Below, one piece after another: positions 34,820-60,000 of a DNA stretch of 60,000 bases. Position numbers and translations under genes: made by a program. The stretch's first letter is position 1. Each line of letters starts with the position of its first letter. The stretch is from Phoronis australis (Eukaryota; Phoronida; Phoronidae), in contig NMRA01000012.1 of the NCBI GenBank assembly GCA_002633005.1, positions 1,020,730-1,080,729 of the forward strand, given 5' to 3'. The notes beneath the pieces were generated by a model. That model did not search any database. It saw only the letters and a program-made list of their open reading frames with translations, and was not told the DNA's origin.

Positions 34820-37564
34820 GTTTGATCGGAGAAAATGAGGTTAAGACACTACCACGTCGCTATTAAAAAATTCCGCGATGGGAACATCGCGAAACATTTC
34901 CATTGTCCCTGGGTTGGAAGCGGGCAATTATTTACTTACTAAGAGTGTGCCAACAAGAAACTCAAAGTCACGGCTATGAACCCGCTTTTGGCTGTCAAAA
35001 ATACATTTCGATTTAGATCGGTTTTCGCTACCAACTTGATCTCAACTCTGATAGCAATTGAAACAATACTCGGCGCATAATGTGACACGCCCGACATTTC
35101 ACCCAGGGTCTGAGCTAGACTGTCTTCATAGGGATACCCTTAATGGGGACAACTACTTGTGACGGGCATCGTGCGAAGACAACTTTGCTCCTTCAAAGTT
35201 AAAACACTGACTTCAGGTAATGACAACCTCTAGGTGGTAGCTGTCTGCAGCATTTACACTTTTATATGTGATACCTATACTTAAAAACTACAGTTCATTT
35301 CGCGTAAACCATGAACTATGGTGTTTTAATTGATAAAATAGACCCACGTTTGCCAAAATTATGACCCTGTTCCTGTGTTTTAAGATCAGGACATTTGCCT
35401 TAGGCATGAGAGCACTAAATTTAAATGAGGCAGATTGAGTTGAATAGCAAATTAATAAGTTCTGCGTTTAGGTAAAAAAGTGTGCACAACTTCCACTCGG
35501 GCACAACTTGACCACTCCAATGAGATGGGATTATAAACCTGACGGAATTACAAATCAGCTTATATCGAGTCTAGTCTCCAGCACTAACTATCTGTCAGCC
35601 CAGGAATCGTCTCCAACACGAATATTTCAGGAACAGGTCAAGACCAGATTGATAGCGATACGTGTGCTAAATCAAAAGTTTGAACGCGTTTTCATAGCCG
35701 CTATAGCCATATTGTTTCCTACAAGTAAAATGAAGAGCTCATAAATTGAATGCCCAGTTTAGGCTTCTAGCAGCAACAACGGCATGTCTGTCCTCATGTT
35801 TAGATATCAATTCTAATTAGAGGCCATTTTACGGAGGTTGAATTTTCGACATCGAGAATCGCAAAGATGGGTACATGTCTGTTTTAAAACTTCTTGAAAT
35901 CCCACAAAACTTGCCCATTTCGCAAAAAAGGGAAAAGAGGGACAACTGGTTCCACCACTGGGGCCCCTTCTTTGTGCATCCTCTCAAGAAAAAGGATATG
36001 AGACTAAAATAGCAGAGTTGGTTCTGGTCCTTACCACGACTCATTTCGAGGCCTGTGCTCAACGGCGTATCAATTTCAGCCAAGGTCTCGTGTACTTTTG
36101 AAAGGCTACACAAAGGGACATGAGCAAGGGTAAGCAAAGTTTGAAATGCCACGATTTGTCAAACGATGAGTAAAAAATCCAGCATCATTTTTGTCGTCTA
36201 AGGCGTATCTTCTTTTTTGAAGTGGGCAATTCAATGAAATAGCGCATCACGTCTCGATTTTGAAAAAGACCACGGATTAGAACGAACGGTGCTGCTTTGG
36301 CAAAATAGACCAGGAAAACAGAGTCGTGCTTGCCACCCGCGATCCCCTTCCAAAAGCTGGGATTTATATAAAAAATATACTATTCAAAACGGGGAAAAAG
36401 AGAGCGACATACGACTCCATACTCCCTTGCCAGAGTGGGATCTCTGTAAAAATGACACACCTTTGCATTCCCAAAAAATTTACTTCTGAATCTGTTTGAT
36501 CTGGAAAATCTGTGTATATCAAACTTTTCAAGGACTAAGCGTTTTCAAGTGAGTGCAAACGAAACACGCTACATTTGAAAAAAACTGGTCACCCAAACAA
36601 AAATACTCCGGCTCTGGCGTAGAGACCTCTTAAATGATCGTGTGATAGGCGAACAAAGAAAAAATAAACCATTATAATTTATTAGTAAATATACGAAATG
36701 GCAATTGAAGATGGCAGGAAACCACTTACCTTGGCTTACAATGCGTTAACTAATTCAACAATAAATTATCGTCCTCCACATATATTCTAAGAACTAAATT
36801 ATAAATGAGTGAAAGTTAAGTAAAACTTTCCTTGTGTAATCCTGGGAAGTATACTTAGTCTCTTGTGTGTATTATGATTGTTGTATTTGTTATGATTTCA
36901 CTTATTTCTATTTCTACTATATATTGTATATGTTGCCGATTTAATAAACCCGGTTTATAAAAAATATAATAAATTAAGTTCAAACCAATAGAAAAATACA
37001 CCAACTTATTACACTCGGCAGAGGCCGCTCTCTTTCTCACAAGCGCGCGCTGCATTCCGCTCTGTTCAGCTGGTTAAAAAAAAGGAAATCGGAAATCCCT
37101 TTTGCTATCATAAAATTCCTCACCGTAATATCATAGTATTTCTGTTACCAACAACGACATTGAAACCACCAGTGTCTCAAAAAGACGTTGGCGTTGTTTA
37201 ATCCTAAAATTGTGCATTCTAATTGGAAAATAGCGTATTGGCTTGAGTTGCCGGCTCATTCGGCAACAAGTCGGAAAAATGTGGCAATGTTTTTAAACAT
37301 CAAAGCACTTCGGTTAAAGCTACATTTCGCCCCATTAAGCTGGCCAATAGGATTCTCAAGTCACAGGCAATGCGTTTATGCGCCATTTTCGAATCTTGAG
37401 TCGCTGGTGATATCGATGTTCTTGTTGCCGAGTTACACTTACGGTAAAAAATATTATGAGACCGATTTTGTTAAAATCGCTTTCCGTTTTTAGTCTGGTA
37501 AACAGGACGAAATGTAGCTTTACGAATTCAACGCGACAGCTGAACAGCGGTGTAATGTCCTTTT

Positions 37565-37642
37565 ACATGCGCGCACCCAGGGGGCTCGAACGAGCCGCNG
37601 GGAATTCGAGCCCCCCATATTGAAGGCTGGGTGCGCGCATGT
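37565..37642. mobile_element. Short MITE with ACATGCGCGCACCCAG ends
   Basis: ACATGCGCGCACCCAG (37565-37580) and CTGGGTGCGCGCATGT (37627-37642) form a perfect 16-bp inverted repeat. Inside are GGGGCTCGAA and TTCGAGCCCCC with one N at 37599, where a G/C run probably collapsed. It is the same family as 30910-31135. Confidence 0.85.
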
Positions 37643-39904
37643 TTTAACTTATCCCAATGTGTTCTCAGTACAAGAACGTAAGTTCCAAGAATAAGCTTGC
37701 GTTCGTCACGGATATTTGCCCAAATTAAAGACGGAAATCACGGTGTAACTACTAATCACCGGAAATCGATGACATTCAACATCATAAGAGACTTATGAGT
37801 GACGCAGTTGGAGTAGAAGTCGTGTTTTTACGGTTAATTTCACCAAGTAAACACAATGCACCTCCACAGGTTCTACAGTCCAATTTAATTGATAATGGCC
37901 TTCGCTTATTCAAATGAACGACAGAAAATGTACATCAGTCGAAAAATGTCGCCTATCTATTATCCAATTGCAAACTGAAGGAGGAATAATCGAATCCCAA
38001 TTGATCATTCTGTACTTTTCACGCGCTCACAGTACCGTGGAAGCGAAAGACAGAAAATGTGAGTTACCATTGTGCAAAACGTACACTTTGTCGTCCCATG
38101 CTTGTAGGTGTAATATATGGAAATAAGTCATTCAATATGAATTACAAACAAATACCCTGCGGTGGTAAAATGTCACCGGCTTTACATACAGATCACTATG
38201 ATGAAAATGTTATCAGCGCATCACCACTAATCCTACTATTCAGAGGACCGTGCAAAAGATTAGATGCCTGTGTGGCGGAGTCTGCCGTTCGTTCACAAGA
38301 TTTCTGTTAGAGCGCCTGGTATCATTCATGTGCCCCTTGCTCATTTCGAATGGTCCAAATGTTAAGGTTACGTAGGACCCTAGAAGAATGTCCAAATGTG
38401 ACTAATTTCGTAACTTCATATATCAGAAACGGCTGATTGGATTCGTATGATACTAAAAAGATGCGTTCCACTTTTGCATGAAGGGTATCAAAAATATGAC
38501 ATTATGATTTTGACCAAAAATATCACAAGTTTCAGAAAATGAAAACTAAATGATAATTTAGAAAACTGCAAAAACGGTTTGAGATTTCATCTTAATCACT
38601 TATATCAAATTTGGTCATGTTATTGATCCCTTTTTGCTATGAATGTACCTTTCTTGTTCCCTAAACAATGGTTTTCATTCAGGACACTGCATGGAGCTTC
38701 AACAAGGAAAAAACGTTGTAAAGCCCCAAGACGCTAAAATAGTTGCCTGTCTAGATATTAGATCCCACAGCACAATAACAGCTTTAATGATACTTCAGTT
38801 ATCATATTACGACAAACTGGTTATGTTAATGAATAACCCAAGCATTCAGTGTATAAAAAACACCAGATTCAACCGCCATCTATCAGAACGTTATGCAAAC
38901 TCCGCATTATGGTTTGGACAATGTTTACCCGTCCCATTTGCGAGACCGAACAATATGACTGGAACACTATTGAGAACGGTGCGTTAATGAGGTTGCAGCC
39001 ATAATCGTGATTCCGGCTTCACAGTATTCCCTATATCAGACCAACTGTACCTTATTTTAACGATGCTATGTCTAATTAAAACCGTGAATATTTAAATTTG
39101 TAGCAAGCGCCACCTTATGACTTCCTGGAGAACTGTGCATACAACTATAATCAGGAAAAGAAACAATTTGTAATTGCGGTTTTAAAGAAAACACCACAAC
39201 TGATAACCCTTAAAAACAAGTGTAAAGGTATATAAAACCCTAGTAATTCCAAATATTGATAGTGAAATGAACAAATAATAAAACTGTGCCTTGTTTCATT
39301 AGGGTAACATGACATATTACCATACTCATTTACATAAAAATAGTCTCGCAAAACGAGGCTTTTGTGAGATTGTAATGCTATCTGGTTCTCGGATGGTTTC
39401 CGGCACACCGGAAGTACCGAGGTTGTTTGTAAACTAGCACTTCATTTACATATTCACAACTTAATGAGACATAGCATCATTAACTGAATACTTATTTAAA
39501 ACGATGACTTTCCAAAGCAGTCTGTCTTCAACTTACGACCAAAATAATTTTTAATGCTTTATTCTGAAATTATAAACATAGCTGGCATACAAATAGTCCA
39601 ATAGCATCTCACAAAAAATATAAATAGGGATGGATAAACAAATTAATTCATATCGAATCCAATAGGAAATTTAACCCAACATGTAGGACATGGGACAAAT
39701 CACTGTAAGGCGAAACTGGTGAGCTGAAAGTAATATCAAATTATCCATTAGTAACTATCTTTACAGTATTCGCCCTGAATTATAGCCATGGTTACAGCCA
39801 GTAAATTAAAAGCAAAAATAGTGTCAGAGGCTCTCCATTGTAATGGTTAGGTTCGCACGTTATGATAAAATAGGTAGGGTGTTCCCTGACTTTTGCATCT
39901 TATG

Positions 39905-40060
39905 CCCATGGTTTTGGCCAATTTTGATATCTAAATGGACATGGTTTTTGGTCGATTTTGGTATCTAAACGGTACCGTTTTGGCCAAGTTTGGTACTTAA
40001 AATGGGTAACAGTCAATTTTGTATCGAAATAAGTCTGGTTTGGTTGATTTTGACAAAGGA
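39905..40060. repeat. Degenerate tandem repeat, about 36-40 bp
   Basis: Four units carry ATGGTTTTGG-like and TTGGTATCTAAA-like segments. The minus-strand frame through it repeats YQNWPKP and LDTKIDQK-like peptides, which is only the repeat translated. Confidence 0.6.
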
Positions 40061-40519
40061 ATGGGACTACACTTGTTACTACCACCAGAGTTGTTTTTCA
40101 TTTTTTCGAGAGCTTCCTCAGTGCTCTGTAACGAGTCCTAACTGAAAACTGTAGTGATGACATCATTCCAACTCACTTTCAGTCACAGTATTGAACTGGG
40201 TCACTTTCTGAGTCCGTTATTGATGTAGAAGACTTTTTTCACGATTTCTAATGTTCAAATTGGCCTACTTTTTCCTGTACCCGTTATGTTTTTAGGAAAC
40301 CCCCCAGTTCAATGTAGGAGACACATGCTTTACCAGAGGGACACATGTAGCTTGAGATTTCTAGATCTTAAAGTAAGAACCTTGAATAAAAGCTTGGAAA
40401 CACCTTAGCATATGTAAGTTGGGTCAGTAACAAGATAACAAAGATAAAACTGGCATCAACTTTCAAAATTGTATTCGTAAAAATACTAAAACACCAGTGT
40501 AACTTTCTTCTGCAGTTAT

Positions 40520-40525
40520 TTTATT
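40520..40525 (-). terminator. NSUN2 polyadenylation signal
   Basis: AATAAA on the minus strand lies about 170 nt past the NSUN2 stop. It is the first hexamer downstream, so it is the likely 3' end. Confidence 0.6.
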
Positions 40526-40692
40526 GAATAATAATCGCATTTCAAAACTTCTGAAAAACATTTGGAGCAGATTTTATCCTAAAACAGTCTGCAGTGGAGT
40601 GCCCCAATGCCTGTCCATTGCCACACTCTCCTCTAGTCATGATCCAAGATCTGTGCCTGCTAAAATTTGCACTCCTATGAAGAAGACAAAAG

Positions 40693-57480
<16,788 letters not shown>

Positions 57481-58428
57481 CTGAAATATATCACAATACG
57501 TCACAAATATCAGTCTCTTACTTAAATTATCCTTTTAGTCTTCATTTAAGGCATCTAAGGTGTCTTCTTCAACTGTGGAAATGTCACAATCATCATTCTG
57601 CACAGGCATACAAATGGAAAGTCTTGCTCTTCTAGAATATCTTTAGTAAAAAACTATAGGCCCACAGCTTTTTATAATAGACATTCCAAAAGAGCAATAA
57701 TTTCCATACCTTAAATTTACACAAAACATTATTTAAAATCTGATGCAAGTTTTAATAAACATTGGTTTATTGGTAACAGTCTGAAATAACATGCCTGCAT
57801 CACGAGAACCAGTTTTCCCCAACTGGTTCTCGAAATGCACGTTATATCAGACTATGGTTGGTTTATTCATTTAAATTGCAAGGGTTTCAGTAGGTCTAGT
57901 CCAGTGGCGAATGCACTTATGCTAATAGTGTTTCATCTTCAATCCATGCAGTCATATTCATATCTGTCCAGAGACTCAGTGGAACATGTGTAGTGATACT
58001 TCCAGGGCAAAATACAAAGAGTGATTAACTCAACTGGCCTTCAGATAATGGTTAAGATGATGGAGCCAGGGATTGCGAGTTTGGTTACTGGCTTGGACCA
58101 CATAATACCCATGCGATTTTGCAACAGCTCTGTGATTCAACTGAACAAAGGTAAAAGTCATATTTAATGGTCCCAGAGTCCAAGTAGCAAAGCAACTTCC
58201 ACTGAATAACTGCCCAATACTGTAAAACCTCATCACTTTCAGAGAAATATAATTACTGAAATTGTCCCTTTCTCATTTTTCAGAGCTTCTAACATCGTTG
58301 TGGATGCCCACAATTTTTCAAAACATTGTTTGATGGTAGATGTGGTGCAGAACTTGCACATAGGAAAGCAATACTATCTTACATAGAGAAAATGAAAATA
58401 AAATTTCACTTGTCAGCTATATTGGGTC
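57481..58428. other. First intron or upstream region of NSUN2
   Basis: It lies upstream of the first assigned NSUN2 exon. There is no coding exon I can support. Two AACCAGTTTT/AACTGGTT segments near 57808-57826 make a small palindrome (GAGAACCAG...CTGGTTCTC). Otherwise the stretch is AT-rich single-copy-looking DNA. Confidence 0.4.
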
Positions 58429-58510
58429 TTAACCCTTTCAACACCGCAGACCGCTTAAGCGGTCTCTGAAACTTACCTCCATTCAACACCGTGGACCGCT
58501 TTATCGGTCT
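58429..58510. mobile_element. piggyBac-like terminus with duplicated palindromic subterminal unit
   Basis: TTAA (58429-58432) is followed by CCCTTTCAACACCG and the perfect palindrome AGACCGCTTAAGCGGTCT (58448-58465). A second unit (TTCAACACCGTGGACCGC, 58482 onward) repeats it 45 bp later. A TTAA target plus CCCTTT is typical of piggyBac ends. The other end is not found. A minus-strand ATGGAG followed by GTAAGT (58482-58471) lies inside it. Confidence 0.5.
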
Positions 58511-59042
58511 CACGATATGCCGAACTTCCAAGCAACAGAATATTTGATTGGTTGATTAGGGGAATTCTTTTGTGTACGTCACAAATTTAAATATAGCCTT
58601 ACCTTCATTTCTAACAGCTTTTCTGATTCGTTGCTGAGAGGTAACGTGAGTTATTGAAGGGGTTTTCCAAGAATTTAGATCGATGACTCGCGAAAACAAA
58701 ATGTCGGCCGACGGCNATACGGGGTCGGCTGCCTAAGCAGACACACAGGTTCGGGCCTATTAACGCGGTGCCAGAGAAAAGTCCGGAGTATACTCACATT
58801 ACGTCCGTCCAGGACGGCAGCGAACTCCAGAAGAGCCAGACGATCTTGTCACGTGGTCTTGAAGGGTGACGGTCACATGATAGCAGGGTGACCTCGGCTG
58901 GGCTCTTCTGGCGTTAGATGTCGCACCAGGCCAAGACCAACATTGTTAACAAAAGGACATCACAACATAGAGACGCCACAACCGAGACTGACGTCGACAT
59001 TTACTACAGTAATATAAAGGCCTCTTTTAATCACTCATGTAC
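58511..59042. other. Probable NSUN2 5' region
   Basis: This is GC-richer, with CpGs around 58681-58760 and one N at 58716. On the minus strand ATGAAG followed by GTAAGG (58608-58598) is a second candidate start-plus-donor for NSUN2. A hairpin of CCAGAAGAGCCAG (58827-58839) and CTGGGCTCTTCTGG (58898-58911) is present. No promoter motif is certain. Confidence 0.35.
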
Positions 59043-59332
59043 CACAGGCGTCCTTAGCTGCTGATCGGCCCCAATACACTATATATAATACTAAAACTAA
59101 AAGGTCTGACACTCGGGATAGGAATTACACAAACAAACAAACAAACAAACAAAAAACAAACAAAATAATTGCTCATGCTTTGTTGAATCCCTGTTTTGTG
59201 TAAATTTATTGAGATTTGTGTTTGATATGTACGAGTGAAGTGAAGCACCTGTGGAATTCCTATCCCGAGTGTCAGACCATTTAATATTACATATACTGTA
59301 TTGGGGACGACCAGAAGCTACGGACGCCTGTG
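59043..59332. mobile_element. Fold-back MITE, about 290 bp
   Basis: The arms of about 80 bp are inverted copies. CACAGGCGTCC, CCCCAATACA and GGTCTGACACTCGGGATAGG at the left return as CCTATCCCGAGTGTCAGACC, TGTATTGGGG and GGACGCCTGTG at the right. The loop contains a (CAAA)n run (about 59130-59163). It has no coding capacity. Confidence 0.9.
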
Positions 59333-59349
59333 TCGCCTGCGGCAATTGC

Positions 59350-59420
59350 TATTTAGTCGAATGGTCGGAACGCGTGGTAGTGAAGCGAGAGGTGGGTAAC
59401 TGGGTTCGAAACTTGGACTG
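59350..59420 (+). mobile_element. tRNA-like SINE head or decayed tRNA
   Basis: TAGTCGAATGGTCGG (59354-59368) fits a Leu/Ser-type A box, and GGGTTCGAAAC (59402-59412) fits a B box, at tRNA-like spacing. The stems do not close well, so an active tRNA gene is doubtful. It adjoins the right end of the 59043 MITE. Confidence 0.5.
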
Positions 59421-60000
59421 GAGTTGGAACAAGTGATTGCTCAATAATAATGCACACAACAAACCTGACGAGGACCTCTTGGATTCCTGTGCCTTTTAGG
59501 CATACTAGAGAAACGCTTGATAGCGATGTGATGTAAAATTGGTTTGTAAATCTTCAGGCACAAGGATGCTGCCAAACTGAATATGACCAAACCAGAGGTT
59601 CTTCAATGACGACCCACGTTGTAAATATACACTAAAGCGTAACCTATCGGTGTGGCAACAAAATAGTGAGACTGTGAAAACACATCTACTCGGAACTCAT
59701 TAAGTTTCAAATGGTAAATTAATTAACAGGTGTTCTCCGTAATGATTTATTTTTGCACCAGAATAAGGATGGCATCACAGTCGTTAATGAAGAAGCAAAG
59801 TGTCGATTTCGTGGTTTAAAAGTTGAACAGAGGCGTACCGAAAAGTGTCATTTTCGACATTTGCACATCTGCAAAACCTGTAGTCATGACCGTCGGTGGG
59901 AGAAAAAAACTCAGGTCGGATATAGTGGCCCCTGATTTTGAGAACCAGGCAATCACTGAATAACGGGCCCATAAAACTGGTTCTCACAATCAGGGACCTC
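59421..60000. other. Window end, no gene recognised
   Basis: The stretch is AT-rich with only short frames on either strand. CCCTGATTTTGAGAACCAG (59931-59949) and CTGGTTCTCACAATCAGGG (59978-59996) form an inverted repeat of 19 bp with one interruption, another small hairpin. Confidence 0.5.

Larger units (their letters stand above)
34820..40519. other. Intergenic region; 3' UTR of the SLC6 gene then no recognised gene
   Basis: The SLC6 stop is at 34817-34819. The first clear AATAAA on the plus strand is near 36656, so the 3' UTR end is uncertain. No frame here shows a recognisable domain or plausible splicing. Two short stretches near 36345 and 36435 share a TGGGATYT-TRTAAAAA-like segment and look like a degenerate repeat. 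The region also holds the 37565 MITE and the 39905 tandem repeat. Confidence 0.5.

Noticed and set aside
35829-36152. 107-codon minus-strand frame
   Set aside because: Low-complexity hydrophobic and charged composition with no known domain. The surrounding DNA looks repetitive.
38643-38987. 114-codon plus-strand frame in the intergenic region
   Set aside because: No recognisable motif and no repeat or splice evidence. It could be a decayed element but cannot be supported.

Overview
The window is nuclear DNA of an animal. All three genes are split by GT-AG introns, mostly 0.2-4 kb long. The non-coding DNA is full of short fold-back elements, tandem repeats and tRNA-derived SINE-like pieces, and there are two scaffold gaps (19187-19881 and 30511-30569) plus two single N bases. 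Gene content (a monoamine-type SLC6 transporter, NSUN2, an SH3-SH3-SH2 protein) and the MITE-rich, apparently polymorphic sequence fit a marine invertebrate, perhaps an invertebrate deuterostome, but the sequence alone does not settle the phylum.

Layout. (1) 3-9989, plus strand: the last nine exons of a gene whose 5' part lies outside the window. They encode a basic/proline-rich stretch, an acidic tyrosine-rich linker, two SH3 domains and a C-terminal SH2 domain, followed by about 2.5 kb of 3' UTR. (2) 12.5-16.0 kb: intergenic, with a tRNA-like SINE piece, a 170-bp fold-back MITE and a satellite of about 145-bp units, each carrying a CCTAGTGG core that resembles the vertebrate CTCF motif. (3) 16035-34819, plus strand: a complete 14-exon SLC6 gene of the dopamine/noradrenaline transporter type. 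The joined exons give an open frame of 703 codons and a stop. Its introns hold both scaffold gaps, a nested fold-back of about 765 bp, and several small DNA transposon-like elements. (4) 34.8-40.5 kb: intergenic, with no gene I can support. (5) 57480-40693, minus strand: 19 exons of the tRNA cytosine-5 methyltransferase NSUN2 (813 codons and a stop), with both catalytic cysteines. Its C-terminal tail holds repeated SUMO-consensus-like motifs. The first coding exon is not settled. (6) 57.5-60 kb: upstream region of NSUN2, with a piggyBac-like end, a 290-bp fold-back MITE and a second tRNA-like piece.

The three genes have no evident shared pathway: one is tyrosine-kinase signalling, one is neurotransmitter uptake at the plasma membrane, and one is RNA modification. 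Exon joins were made by hand. They keep frame in every case and match family alignments remembered from known proteins. No database search was possible. I found no bacterial-type operon, CRISPR array, rRNA gene or intact tRNA gene.
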